Shown in pieces: positions 7,869 to 17,608 of a stretch of DNA of 64,000 nucleotides. The translations under genes and the position numbers were made by a program. Under the pieces are notes generated by a model. That model saw only the letters and a list, made by a program, of their open reading frames with translations, ran no database searches and was not told the origin of the DNA. Position 1 is the stretch's first letter, and each line of letters opens with the position of its first letter. This DNA is from Trebonia sp963777905 (GTDB taxonomy: Bacteria > Actinomycetota > Actinomycetes > Streptosporangiales > Streptosporangiaceae): assembly GCA_963777905.1 (NCBI GenBank), contig CAVZSM010000013.1, positions 124,001 through 188,000 of the forward strand, given 5' to 3'.

Positions 7869-10273
7869 GTGACCTTGACCGATGCGCCGGCCCGGCTGCG
7901 GGCCGAGCACCTCGACCAGGCGTTCGGCATCGGGGAGCGGCGGCCCCGGCTGTCGTGGCTGCTGCCTTCCGGTTCCGCCGTGCAGGTCGCCTACCGGCTG
8001 GCCGGTGACTCTGGCGACACCGGGTGGGTCTCGAGTCCGGACAGCGTCCTCGTCCCATGGCCTTTCCCGCCGCTGGGGTCGGCCGAGCGGGTCACGGTGC
8101 GCGTCGCCGTCCGCACCGACCTCGGGGAGAGCCCCTGGTCGGAGGCGCTGCAGGTGGAAACGGGCTTGCTGGACGCGGCGGACTGGGACGGCATTGCTTC
8201 GTGGGTGGCGCCTGTCGAAAACGAGGCGGCATTCGCCGGCCGGGCAGCGGCCCGCTTATGAGCTGCGCGGGTTCGTGACGGTGGACCCGCCGGTGGCTCG
8301 CGCCCGGCTGTACGCCACCGCCCACGGCCTGTACGAGGTGTTCCTCGGCGGCGTGCGCGCCGGGGACCTGGAGCTGACGCCCGGCTTCACCCAGTACGAC
8401 CAGCGGCTGCAGGTGCAGGCGTACGACGTGACCGGCCTGCTTTCATCGGGGATGACGACGATTACGGTGCTGCTCAGTGACGGCTGGTGGCGCGGCCAGG
8501 TCGGGGCGCTGCGGTCCTTCGACCAGTGGGGTCGCGGACCGCCTTCCTCGGCCAGCTCCGCATCGTTTTCCGCGACGGGACTACGGCCGTGACCGGCACC
8601 GGGCCGTCGTGGCAGAGCCGGCCGTCGCATGTGCTGGCGGCGGACCTGATCGAGGGGCAGCGTACCGACCTGCGGCGGGCCGGCGGGGGCGATTGGCGGC
8701 CCGTCCAGCCTGGACCGGCCGGCCACGGCTTCGACCGCCTGGTCTGGTCGCCGGCGCCGCCGGTCCGGCGGGTCGAGGAGCTACGCCCGGTATCGGTCAC
8801 CAGGGTCAGCGCGGACCGCCATGTCGTCGACCTCGGCCAGAACATCAACGGGTGGGTGCGTCTATCCGGCCTGGGCCTGAGCCTGGGCCTGAGCCTGGGC
8901 CTGGGCCTGGGCCTCGGCCCGGCAGGCACCGAGCTGACGCTCACCCACGGGGAGTGGCTCGACGAGAACGGCGACGTGACGGTCGAGCACCTGCGTCCGG
9001 CACTGCCGTTCCTGCCGCATCCGCTGACGGCCGGGCAGGTCGACACGGTCGTCGCCGACGGGCCGACGGGTGGCTTCGAGCCCCGGCACACCACCCACGG
9101 ATTCCAGTACGTCCGCATCGACGGCCATCCCGCCGACCTCTCCCCCAACGCGGTCACCGGCGTCGTGGTACACATCGACATGCGGCGCACCGGGTGGTTC
9201 GCGTGCAGCGACGACCGGGTGAACCGGTTCCACGCTGCCGCCGTCTGGAGCTTCAGGGGCAACGCCTGCGACATCCCCACCGACTGCCCCACTAGGGAGC
9301 GAGCCGGCTGGACCGCCGACTGGCAGCTGTTCGTCCCTGCCGCCGCGTTCCTCTACGACGTGGCCGGTTTCTCGGCCAAGTGGCTACGTGACCTGGTCGC
9401 CGGTCAATGGGACAACGGCGTGGTGTCCAACATGTCGCCGCTGCCGCGATCCGAGGGCAGGCACGGCCCGGTGGGCGGCTGGCACGGCTCCGCCGGCTGG
9501 GGAGATGCCGCCGTGATCGTGCCGTGGGAGCTGTACCGCGTACGGGGACACCCGGATCCTTGACGAGCACTGGGCTTCCATGTCCGCTTGGCTCGGCTAC
9601 GTGGAACGGGCAGCCGCTGACGGGCGGCATCCCGACCGAGCCGCCCGGTCAGCGGCGCCACTGGCGCCCTGGTGCGCGCCCTGGCCTTCGGGCTGGTGCC
9701 TGACGGGGTGCGCGAACGGACCGCGGGCCGACTCGTGGACCTTATTCGCGCGGCCGACACGCACCTGAGAACGGGATTCCTGTCCACGCCGTACCTGCTG
9801 TCTGTGCTCGCCGACCACGGGCATGCCGACGTGGCCTACGAGCTCCTGCTGCGGGACACGCCTCCGTCCTGGCTGATCATGATCGACCGCGGCGCGACGA
9901 CCGTCTGGGAGTCGTGGGAGGGGATCGACGCCCACGGCCGGCCGTACACTCCCTGAACCACTACTCCAAGGGCGCGGTGATCGACTTCCTGCACCGCTAC
10001 ACCGCCGGCATCCGGCTGACCGATTCCCCGGCCTACCGCTCCTTCACCGTCGAGCCAGTGCCTGGCGGTGGGCTCACCTCCGCATCGGCCACCCACGAGT
10101 CGCCGTACGGCCGGATCGAGTCATCCTGGGACATCACCGATGGCCGGATGACCATTGCGGTGCGCGTGCCGCCTGGTACTACCGCGACGGTGGTGGCCGA
10201 CGGGACAGAAACGACCGTTGGGCCGGGTAGCTACGAATTCACCGTCCCTCAGCCTGATTATCGCACCGGCTAA
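7869..10273 (+). pseudogene. second GH78 alpha-L-rhamnosidase, degenerate
   Basis: A paralogue of the preceding gene, read in pieces. 7869-about 8240 gives the N-terminal domain, then the frame moves to another for AYELRGFVTVDPPVAR... to about 8535, and then to a third for the catalytic part (8540-9560, general-acid region DCPTRERAGW). Further shifts occur at about 9550 and 9940. Compared with the first copy, about 85 residues of the catalytic barrel are missing around 9620-9680, where the frame passes from GYVERAAADGR to ALVRALAFGL. The base motif TTVWESWE remains. At least four frame changes plus an internal deletion make this a pseudogene even if one indel were an error. The start GTG overlaps the repaired stop of GH78-1 (GTGA). 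Confidence 0.85.
8869..8918 (+). repeat. hexanucleotide repeat coding Gly-Leu/Ser-Leu in GH78 pseudogene
   Basis: About eight copies of GGCCTG / AGCCTG in a row, encoding alternating GL and SL. They lie where the paralogue has a short beta-turn (RGRRGAT). It is a typical slippage-prone expansion. Confidence 0.8.
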
Positions 10274-10292
10274 AAGATCTTGATGCTATCAG

Positions 10293-10322
10293 TTGTGCTA
10301 TCTAGAACACCTGTGCTATGCT
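10293..10322 (+). promoter_or_regulatory. candidate promoter of the DUF222 gene
   Basis: TTGTGC (10293-10298) and TATGCT (10317-10322) are 18 bp apart in a locally AT-rich gap between the GH78 remnant and the DUF222 gene. The octamer TGTGCTAT occurs twice here. There is no other support. Confidence 0.3.
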
Positions 10323-10398
10323 GGCAGCAGGCCAGAAGAAGGCGCGAGAGATGAGAGGCAGGCGATCAGTCACGGCATAACCGGGAGGGGGTGGCCAG

Positions 10399-11979
10399 AT
10401 GGGCGTCGCGGATGCGCTGCGGATGACGAACGCCGGACTGGACTACCTGAACGGCCCGGGTGCCGAGGAGCTGGACGCCTGCCGCGTGCGGGTCGGTGCT
10501 GCGGTCGCTGGGCGAGATCGAGGCGAAGTTCACCGCGGCGCACGCGTCCGTGCTGGCCCGGTTCGACGCCGCTGACGCGCACGACAGCGACGGGTACGGC
10601 ACCTCCGCCGCGTGGCTGATGGCGATGACCGACATGACCCGCCCCGACGCCAGGACCAAGGTCCGGCGGATGCGGCTGCTGCGCAGCCACCCCGCCATGG
10701 CCGCCGCCCTCGTCAGCGCGGACATCTCCAAGTCGCAGGCGCTGGCCATCGCCGAGTGGACGAAGAAGCTTCCCGGCGGAGCTGCGCGCGGAGACGATCA
10801 CGATCCTGGTGCAGGCCGCTCAGGCCGGGGCGTCGCTGGATGACCTGCGGACCATCGCCGGCGTCGCGCTGGAGAAGTGGCGCGCGTCGCGGCCCGACGC
10901 CGACGAGGACGGGTTCGACGACCGGTACGTGCAGGCCGCGACCACGTTCGGCGGCGCGGGCGTGCTCCGCGGCAACCTGACCCCGGAATGCGCCGCCGCG
11001 GTGCAGGCGGTGCTGGAAGCGCTGGGCAAGAAGGCCGGCGCCGAGGATCCCCGCACCGAGGGGCAGCGGTTCCACGACGCGCTGCAGGCCGGCTGTGAGC
11101 TGCTGATCGGCGCGAAGATGGTGCCGGACCGGGCGGGCGCGGACACCCATGTCGCGGTGCATATCCCGTTCCCGGAGCTGCGGCAGCGCCCCGGCGCGCC
11201 GGAGGCCGAGGAGGTGTGGCTGCGCGGCGCGGCGGGCGAGCCGGGCTACCTGACCGGGAAGGACGCCGAGGCGGCCGGGTGCGACGCGGTCGCCGAACCG
11301 GTGGTGACCGGGCACGCCGACATGCGGGTGGTGGACAAGATCATCGGCCTGGCGCTGGCCGCGGCCGGCATCACCCTGGACGGCGCGGACCCCGGCCCCG
11401 GTCGGCGACGGCGACGATGACGACGACGCGGGCCCGGACGGCACCGACGGCGAGGGTCACCGCTCGTGGGGTACCGCAGGCGGCGGACCGCGGGCCGCGT
11501 CCCGGGCGCGGAGCCGGGCCCGCCAGCGGTTCACCCCCGACGCGATGCAGGCGCTGCGGTACGCCATCGCCCGGCTGGCCATCAACTTCGTCTCCGGCCC
11601 GGCCGGCCTCGCCGGCTGGCTGCGCACCACCCTGCTCGCCCCGCCGTACAACACGCCGTCGCTGCCGCTGGACATCGGCTACTCCGACTCCATCCCGGCC
11701 AGCATCCGCCGCGCCGTCCTGCTCCGCGACCGGGGCTGCGCCTGGCCCAGGTGCGGGCGACCCGCCGCCTGGTGCGACGTGCACCACCTGCAGCACAAGA
11801 AAGACGGCGGCAAAACCGCCGTGAGTGAGTGCGTGCTGCTGTGCCAGTTCCACCACGACATCTGCATCCACCGCCGCGGCTGGCGCCTCGTCCTGCACCC
11901 CGACGGCACCACCACGGCCTACGGCCCCGAGGGGCAGGTGCTGCACAGCCACTCACCACCCACCGCCCGCGCCGGATAA
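10399..11979 (+). pseudogene. DUF222 / HNH endonuclease protein (13E12-repeat type), frameshifted
   Basis: ATG 10399 follows a purine-rich ribosome site (GGGAGGGGG, 10384-10392). DUF222 (MGVADALRM..., then FDAADAHDSDGYGTSAAW) and a C-terminal HNH domain (RDRGCAWPRCGRP, CDVHHLQHKKDGG, LCQFHHDICIH) are recognisable, but the reading frame changes three times. The changes are near 10487 (an extra T would have split LDAAACGS), near 10776 (an extra C before ELRAET) and near 11396 (an extra G or C before GDGDDDDDAG). Each change equals one extra base. With all three removed the protein would be about 525 residues, normal for the family. Such proteins are abundant, poorly understood and often repeated in actinobacterial genomes. 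The HNH zinc-binding Cys and catalytic His residues are present. Confidence 0.8.
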
Positions 11980-12002
11980 ACCCGTTTGTCGGTGCCTCTC
12001 TT

Positions 12003-12008
12003 TAGGGT
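12003..12008 (+). promoter_or_regulatory. leaderless -10 box of the SnoaL-like gene
   Basis: TAGGGT lies 6 nt before ATG 12015 with no Shine-Dalgarno, the arrangement expected for transcription starting at the A of the start codon. Confidence 0.5.
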
Positions 12009-12014
12009 GGGCGC

Positions 12015-12362
12015 ATGGATACGCGACAGGTAGCCCAGCGGTGGGCAGACGTGTGGGAACGCGGCTGGCCCGCGCATGACGTCGCTGCCATCAGCGCGCT
12101 TTATGCCGAGGGCGCGTTCTGGCAGCAGCATCCGTTCCTCGACCCGGAGCCGGGCTATCTAGCCCGCGTGTTCGCGGAGGAGGAATCGGCGCAGTGCCGG
12201 TTCGGCGCGCCGCTTGTCGACGGTGATCAGGCGGCCGTGCCCTGGACCGCGCAGACCCGGCTGACCGATGGCGGCAGCGAGGACCTAGCCGGGGTGTCGG
12301 TGCTCCGGTTCGGAAGCGACGGGCTCGTGGTGGAGGAACGCGACTTCTGGAACCAGCGCTGA
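12015..12362 (+). CDS. SnoaL-like / NTF2-fold protein
   Basis: A small 115-residue protein with the NTF2-like pattern: an N-terminal helix (QRWADVWERGWPAHDVAAISALYAEGAFWQQHP), then strands ending in LRFGSDGLVVEERDFWNQR. That C-terminal signature is common in SnoaL-like polyketide cyclases and unassigned pocket proteins. Asp and His residues in the first part could line a small-molecule pocket, but no reaction can be assigned. It is probably monocistronic: the upstream gene is a pseudogene and the downstream gene is convergent, with its stop only 5 nt away. Confidence 0.75.
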   Translation: MDTRQVAQRWADVWERGWPAHDVAAISALYAEGAFWQQHPFLDPEPGYLARVFAEEESAQCRFGAPLVDGDQAAVPWTAQTRLTDGGSEDLAGVSVLRFGSDGLVVEERDFWNQR

Positions 12363-12367
12363 CGCGG

Positions 12368-14080
12368 CTAGCGCACCTTCCGGGCCTTGACAACCCTGCG
12401 CTTGCGCAGTGAATCGAGCCATTCCTGACCGCTGAGCAGCCGCGTGGTCTTGGCCTCCTTGACCTCGCCCGCGGCCGCAACCGCCATCGCGACGCTCGCG
12501 GCGGTCACATCATCCGGTGCCTCATACACGATGAGCACGTCATACTCGCCGAACGGAAAGCCAGCCACCAGGATCTTGGCTCCCACGTCCTCCAATGCCG
12601 GCCTGATCACTTCCACGGGGTTTTGCGGCTCGGTGAGCTGAGCCGCCATCGACTTCGCGGTATAGGAGGCCTGATACATGTACAGCGCCATCGAGATTCC
12701 CCTCGGCTGGGACCAGGCGACAAGATTTAAAGATCGTAGACCCGGCCCGGACGGCGGCACCAGCCTACGCTCGTGTAACGCCAGAATCGTCCAGCTGTGC
12801 GGCGGGACGAACAGCGGGTCATCGGGGGCTACACCTGCCTCGGCGGTCTCGGCGACGGTCAGCGAATCCGCCTCCACCGGGAACCGGTACGGCTCGTCCC
12901 CCACGTTCAGCAGCAGCAGGATTCCGCTGCCGTCGCCGCTGACGCGGAGCGCCATCGCGTCGTTGACCAGGTGCTCGGTGACGGTCCGGGCCCGGACCAG
13001 CCACGGGTGCCGGCGCCGGAAGCCGATCAGGCGTTGGTGCAGGCGGTAACACCACGATCCGTTCGGGATGAGATGAGACGGATCCGCCGGAAACGCCGGC
13101 CGGACCGCATCGTCGCCACCCTGCCGCTCCTCCTTCACGCCGCGAAACGCCTGCTCGTCGCCGTAGTACACGCTCGGCACGCCCGCCACGCAGAACAGCA
13201 CCGCGAGCGCGTGCCCCACGTGCCGCTCGTCCTTCAGCATGCTCGCCAGCCGCGTCACGTCATGGTTCCCGACGAAGGTCTGCGGCAGCTCCGCGTCGAG
13301 GAAGCCGTTATGCCGGCCGAGCGCGTGGTCCAGCTCGAACAGGTTCCGGTCGTTGAGCGAGGACCAGATCGCCTTCCACAGCTCGTACTGGGTGATCGAG
13401 TCGAGCCCGCTCTCGGCCGCGTAGGCGGCGTAGTCGCCGTGGATCATCTCGCCGAGGAACCACGCGGAAGGGAACGACTCCCGCACCGCTGGCAGCGCCT
13501 TGGCCCAGAACGCCGGCGGCACCGCGTACGCGGCGTCCAGCCGCCAGCCGCCCGCGCCCCGGCCGAGCCAGTACTTCATCACCTCGATCACGTAGCCGAG
13601 CACGGCGGGCTCCTCGTGATCGAGCTTCACCAGCTGGTCATGGCCCTCGAAAATCACATAGCCGCCGTCGGGCCCGCGGGAGAACCAGCGCGCCGCCGGG
13701 GTCCCCGCGCCGCCGTTGACCGCCGCCTGGAACGCCGGGAACCCGCGGCCCACGTGGTTGAACACCCCGTCGAGGATCACCCGCATGCCGCGCAGGCCGA
13801 CGGCGGCGACCAGCGCGTCGAAGTCGCCCTCGTCGCCGAGCCGAGGGTCGATGGTGAAGTGGTCGGTCGTGTCGTAGCCGTGTGTTTCCGACGCGAAGAC
13901 CGGGCCGAGCAGCAGCCCGTTACAGCCGAGCTCGATCGCATAATCCAGCCAGGCCTCCAGCTGCCGCAGCCGGTGCCTGACCGGCTCGTTCGCGGGCAGC
14001 GCGGACCGCTCCGCACCGGTGAAGCCAAGCGGGTACACCTGCCACAGCACGGCGTGATCTGCCCAGGACTCCACGCGCAT
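12368..14080 (-). CDS. GH13 alpha-amylase-family enzyme reading through into a GYD-domain protein
   Basis: Residues 1-about 430 form a GH13 (beta/alpha)8 enzyme with nucleophile D182 (GGWRLDAAY), acid E211 (FLGEMIHGD) and D274 (VGNHDVTR). Its short beta domain ends in PPHSWTILAL. After a 25-residue linker the same frame enters a 107-residue GYD domain (MALYMYQASYTAKS..., FGEYDVLIVYEAPD, KTTRLLS). The linker DNA contains an AT-rich patch (12721-12733) and a good ribosome site in front of ATG 12691, so the GYD protein may be made separately (12368-12691) after loss of the amylase stop. TACCGT lies 6 nt before GTG 14074, so the start may be residue 3 and leaderless. There is no signal peptide, so a cytoplasmic maltodextrin or alpha-glucoside substrate is likely. 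GYD function is unknown. Confidence 0.82.
   Translation of the reverse strand: MRVESWADHAVLWQVYPLGFTGAERSALPANEPVRHRLRQLEAWLDYAIELGCNGLLLGPVFASETHGYDTTDHFTIDPRLGDEGDFDALVAAVGLRGMRVILDGVFNHVGRGFPAFQAAVNGGAGTPAARWFSRGPDGGYVIFEGHDQLVKLDHEEPAVLGYVIEVMKYWLGRGAGGWRLDAAYAVPPAFWAKALPAVRESFPSAWFLGEMIHGDYAAYAAESGLDSITQYELWKAIWSSLNDRNLFELDHALGRHNGFLDAELPQTFVGNHDVTRLASMLKDERHVGHALAVLFCVAGVPSVYYGDEQAFRGVKEERQGGDDAVRPAFPADPSHLIPNGSWCYRLHQRLIGFRRRHPWLVRARTVTEHLVNDAMALRVSGDGSGILLLLNVGDEPYRFPVEADSLTVAETAEAGVAPDDPLFVPPHSWTILALHERRLVPPSGPGLRSLNLVAWSQPRGISMALYMYQASYTAKSMAAQLTEPQNPVEVIRPALEDVGAKILVAGFPFGEYDVLIVYEAPDDVTAASVAMAVAAAGEVKEAKTTRLLSGQEWLDSLRKRRVVKARKVR
12696..12733 (-). promoter_or_regulatory. internal ribosome site and AT-rich patch before the GYD domain
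   Basis: On the minus strand GAGGGGAAT (12696-12704) precedes ATG 12691 by 4 nt. Upstream, GATCTTTAAATCTT (12720-12733) is far more AT-rich than the flanking coding DNA. This looks like a former intergenic region preserved inside the fused frame. Confidence 0.45.
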
Positions 14081-14145
14081 ACGGTAGCCGCTTCCAAGCC
14101 GCCCGGCGATCCGGTCGCCGGGGGCGGGTGGGCTAGTGTCGGGCT

Positions 14146-17100
14146 GTGCTGGATGAGCCGGGCGATCCGTTCGGGACCGCGGAGCTGCGCGGCCGGGTGC
14201 TTGACGCCTGGGCGGCCTCGCCCGCCCGGTTCCGCGAGGACGCGAACGCCGAGGAAGACTACGCGCTCGGCGGGTACCGGGACCGGGTCGTGGTGGAGCT
14301 GGCGCAGAACGCGGCGGACGCCGCGGCGCGCGCGGGTGTCCCTGGCCGGCTGCGGCTGACGCTCAGGGACGGGACGCTGACCGCGGCGAACACGGGGGCG
14401 CCGCTGGACGCCGCTGGTGTGGAGGCGCTGTCCACGCTGCGTGCCTCGAGCAAGCGGGGACCAGATGCGGCAGGGGAAACGGTGGGCCGGTTCGGCGTGG
14501 GATTCGCCGCGGTGGTCGCGGTGAGCGACGCGCCGCGCATCCGGTCGCTGACCGGCACCGTCGGCTGGTCGCGGGACCGGACGCGCGAGCTGGTGCGCGG
14601 GGTGCCTGCGCTGGCCGGGGAACTGGCCGAACGCGCGGGGCACGTGCCGGTCCTGCGGCTGCCGTTCGCGGACGGTCAGACGGCAGGCGATGCGCCGCCG
14701 GACGGGTTCGCGACCGTGGTGGAGCTGCCGCTGCGAGACGAAGCCGCCGGACAGCTGGTCGCCCGGCTGCTCGGCGAGACTGGCCCGGCACTGCTGCTCG
14801 CGCTGCCGGCCCTGGCCGAGGTGGTGATCGAGACCGCGACGGGGACGCGGGTGCTGACCGCGGAGCATTCCGGTGACGCCGCCACGATCACGGCCGACAA
14901 TGCCGTCTCTCGATGGCGCGTGACGGCCGCCGGCGGCGAGCTCCACCCGGCACTGCTCGCCGACCGCCCGGCCGAGGAACGCACGCGCACGTCCTGGTCG
15001 GTCCGCTGGGCGGTCCCGCTGGCCGGGCCGGACATCGGGCCGGGGCTGCCCGATGACGTCGTGCTTCGCGACCAGCCGATCGGGCGGCTGCCCGCCGGGG
15101 TGAGCGCCGTGGTGCACGCGCCGACCCCCACCGATGAGCCGCTCGGGCTGCCCGCGCTGCTGCTCGCGTCGTTTCCGCTGAGCCCGGACCGGCGGCATGT
15201 CGCGCCAGGGGCGCTCACTGACTTCCTGGTCGAGCAGGCCGCCGAGGTCTACGCGGGGCTGCTGCCCGGGCTAGCGCCGGGGCCTGGCCTGCTCGACCTG
15301 GTGCCAGGGCCCGTAGGGCGCGGTGAGCTGGACGCGCGGGTCGGCCGCGCGATCGCGGTGCTGCTGCCCGACGTGGCGTTCCTGCCCGCGGTGTCCGGCT
15401 CGCGGGTCCGGCCGCGTGACGCGCTGCTGCTCGGCACTGGGCTGCCGGGGCTGGCCGAATGGCTCGCACCCGTGCTGCCTGACCTGATCGCCGGACTGTC
15501 GCGCCACCCGGCCTACGCGGTACTCGGGGTGCGGCGCCTGCCGCTCGCCGAGCTGGCCGACATGCTCGCGGCGCTCGACCGGCCGCCGGCCTGGTGGCGC
15601 GGGCTTTACGAGGCGCTGGCCGCCGCCGCGCCCGACGAGCTGGCCGAGCTTGGCGCGCTGCCCGTACCGCTCGCCGACGGACGCCAGGTGCGCGGGCCGC
15701 GGGGGCTGCTGCTGCCCGGACCTGGCCTGGAGCAGCCGGGCCGGCTGGCCGCGCTTGGGCTGCGCGTCGTGCACCCGGAAGCGGCGCATCCGCTGCTCGC
15801 CCGGCTGGGCGCGGTCGAGGCGACGCCCCGAAGCGTGCTGGCCGACCCGGCGACGCGGGCGGCGGTGGCGAACTCCTACGACGCGGCGGCCGAGGCCGGC
15901 TACGACGATGACGGACCCGAGCGGGTTGCCGACGCCGTGCTGGGCCTGCTCTCCGCAGCCAGCGCCGAACGGGGCGAGTACCCGTGGCTGACGGACCTGG
16001 CGTTGCGTGACACCAGCGGCGAGTGGGTCCCGGCGGGCGAGCTGCTCCTGCCGGACGGGCCGCTGGCCGGGGTGGCGGCGGCGGACGCGCCGTTCGGCGT
16101 GATCGATCCGGAGATGCTGGAGCGATACGGCGCGGCGACGCTCGAGGCGGCGGGCGTGCTGTCGTCATTCGACCTGCTGACCGCGCACGACATCGACCTG
16201 GCCGACCCCGACCTCGACCTGGACGAGGCCCGCGAGTGGGCGGAGCAGGTCCTCGCCCTGCTGCCGCGGGTGACGGCCGGGGCGGCGGCCGTGCCGCCGA
16301 TCGCGGTCGAGGTCGCGGCCGTCCGTGACCTCGAGTTCGTCGACCAGGACCGCTGGCCGCGGGCCCTGGACCTGCTGGCTCGCCCGCCGCTGCGAGCGGC
16401 GCTCGTCGAGCCGGTCCGGGTCCGCCTTGCTGACGGCCGCCACGCCGACGTCCCGTCCTACACGGCCTGGTGGCTGCGCCGCCACGTGACGCTGGCCGGC
16501 CGCCGCCCGGCCGGCCTGCGCGCCGCGGATTCCGATGCGCTGCTCGCGGGCCTCTACGACGACCTGGCCGCCGCCCCCTCCGGCGTCCTGGCTGACCCGG
16601 CGATCGCCCGCGCCCTCGGCGTCCGCACCTCCCTCGCCGACCTCCTCACCGAACCAGGCGGCCCCGACGAGCTCCTCACTCGGCTGGCCGACGAGGCGCG
16701 ACCGGTCTCACGGCCCCAGCTCCGCGCCCTCTGGTCAGCGCTGGCAACCGCGGACCTCACCCCGGACGACGTCACTCCCCCGGACAAGTTCCGCGCGATC
16801 CGCGGCACCGAAATCGTCGTCGCCGACGCCGACGACGTCCTGATCCTCGACGCCCCGGACCTCTGGCCGCTAGTCGCGGACCAGCCCCTCGTGCTTGGTC
16901 CGCACACCATGGCATCCCATCTGGCCGACCTCCTTGACCTCCCCCTGGCATCCGAGGAAGTCCCCGGGGTCATCGAGTCCAGCGGCGAACCCCATCCGGT
17001 CCCAGAGATCGTCCGGTCGGTCCTCGCCAATGCCCCAGAGACCTACCAGTCCTACGACAAACTCGTCGTAGACGGCGTGGAGATCCCCTGGCGCTACCGC

Positions 17101-17253
17101 GACGGCGACATCCACGCCGCCACCCCCCAGGGCCTAGCCTGCGCACTGGCGTGGGCGACTGGCCGCTGGCAGGCCCGCCACGTGCTGGCGGCGCTTTTGA
17201 CGAGCCCGGACGACACCGCCCGCGCGCTGGCCGACGCCGACCTAGAGGGCTGA
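14146..17253 (+). CDS. large sacsin-type (GHKL) ATP-binding protein
   Basis: A 1035-residue protein whose N terminus (about 1-230) is an Hsp90-like GHKL ATPase of the sacsin subtype. The N-box is VVVELAQNAADAAARA (about 50-65), followed by TAANTGAPLDAAGVEAL and the glycine-containing lid GRFGVGFAAV. The remaining 800 residues are Leu/Ala/Asp-rich with no catalytic motif that I recognise. Stand-alone proteins of this type occur widely in actinobacteria. A chaperone-like or defence-related role has been discussed for relatives but cannot be assigned here. GTG 14146 has no Shine-Dalgarno, but TAGTGT at 14134-14139 sits 6 nt upstream, fitting a leaderless mRNA. It is divergent from the amylase gene. 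Confidence 0.75.
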   Translation: MLDEPGDPFGTAELRGRVLDAWAASPARFREDANAEEDYALGGYRDRVVVELAQNAADAAARAGVPGRLRLTLRDGTLTAANTGAPLDAAGVEALSTLRASSKRGPDAAGETVGRFGVGFAAVVAVSDAPRIRSLTGTVGWSRDRTRELVRGVPALAGELAERAGHVPVLRLPFADGQTAGDAPPDGFATVVELPLRDEAAGQLVARLLGETGPALLLALPALAEVVIETATGTRVLTAEHSGDAATITADNAVSRWRVTAAGGELHPALLADRPAEERTRTSWSVRWAVPLAGPDIGPGLPDDVVLRDQPIGRLPAGVSAVVHAPTPTDEPLGLPALLLASFPLSPDRRHVAPGALTDFLVEQAAEVYAGLLPGLAPGPGLLDLVPGPVGRGELDARVGRAIAVLLPDVAFLPAVSGSRVRPRDALLLGTGLPGLAEWLAPVLPDLIAGLSRHPAYAVLGVRRLPLAELADMLAALDRPPAWWRGLYEALAAAAPDELAELGALPVPLADGRQVRGPRGLLLPGPGLEQPGRLAALGLRVVHPEAAHPLLARLGAVEATPRSVLADPATRAAVANSYDAAAEAGYDDDGPERVADAVLGLLSAASAERGEYPWLTDLALRDTSGEWVPAGELLLPDGPLAGVAAADAPFGVIDPEMLERYGAATLEAAGVLSSFDLLTAHDIDLADPDLDLDEAREWAEQVLALLPRVTAGAAAVPPIAVEVAAVRDLEFVDQDRWPRALDLLARPPLRAALVEPVRVRLADGRHADVPSYTAWWLRRHVTLAGRRPAGLRAADSDALLAGLYDDLAAAPSGVLADPAIARALGVRTSLADLLTEPGGPDELLTRLADEARPVSRPQLRALWSALATADLTPDDVTPPDKFRAIRGTEIVVADADDVLILDAPDLWPLVADQPLVLGPHTMASHLADLLDLPLASEEVPGVIESSGEPHPVPEIVRSVLANAPETYQSYDKLVVDGVEIPWRYRDGDIHAATPQGLACALAWATGRWQARHVLAALLTSPDDTARALADADLEG

Positions 17254-17608
17254 CAGAAGTACTTAGGGCGCAATCGTGCCGCTTTATGTCCGTTTTGCCC
17301 AAATTCCGAGGTGACGTTTGCGCCCTAAGTCGATCGAAGGCGTCCAGAATGTGAGACACCGTGTCGGCAGGGGCTGTTGTGACTCGTGTGATGCGGCCGT
17401 GGGATGCGGAGTGGGGGCGCCGGGAGGAGCGGGTCGTCGGGGGTGTGACTCCGCGTCGTTCGGTGGCCGCCGCGGGCGCCGACTGACGCGGTGAACACCC
17501 CAAGCCCCGCGACGAAACAGGTGGGACAGGAGGGGCGCGACGCGAGGGCGCGGGCGCGAGGGCGCGGGCGCGGGAGGGCGGTCGCGAGGGCCGGGGAGGG
17601 GCGCGGCG
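17254..17608. other. 355-bp non-coding gap with a long inverted repeat and GC-rich repeats
   Basis: This separates two convergent genes. It contains the inverted repeat at 17261-17330 (listed separately) and a stretch at 17540-17600 of repeated GCGAGGGCGCGGGC-like units. No convincing gene was found on either strand. Confidence 0.6.
17261..17330. repeat. intergenic hairpin element, copy C (13-bp perfect arms, conserved-type loop)
   Basis: ACTTAGGGCGCAA (17261-17273) pairs perfectly with TTGCGCCCTAAGT (17318-17330) across a 44-nt loop. Read on the minus strand the loop contains GGGCAAAACGGAC, resembling the loop GGG(A)CAAATCGG(A/G)C of two elements at 48.5-48.66 kb, although the arms are unrelated. 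It begins 8 nt after the stop of the sacsin-type gene. Confidence 0.6.

Noticed and set aside
5058..7910. 950-residue minus-strand frame opposite GH78-1
   Set aside because: It is Arg/Pro/Gly-rich with no family pattern, a typical antisense shadow in high-GC DNA.
10399..11979. DUF222/HNH gene as part of an inserted mobile element
   Set aside because: No terminal inverted repeats, target duplication, transposase or intron RNA features flank it. It reads as a frameshifted member of a common chromosomal family.
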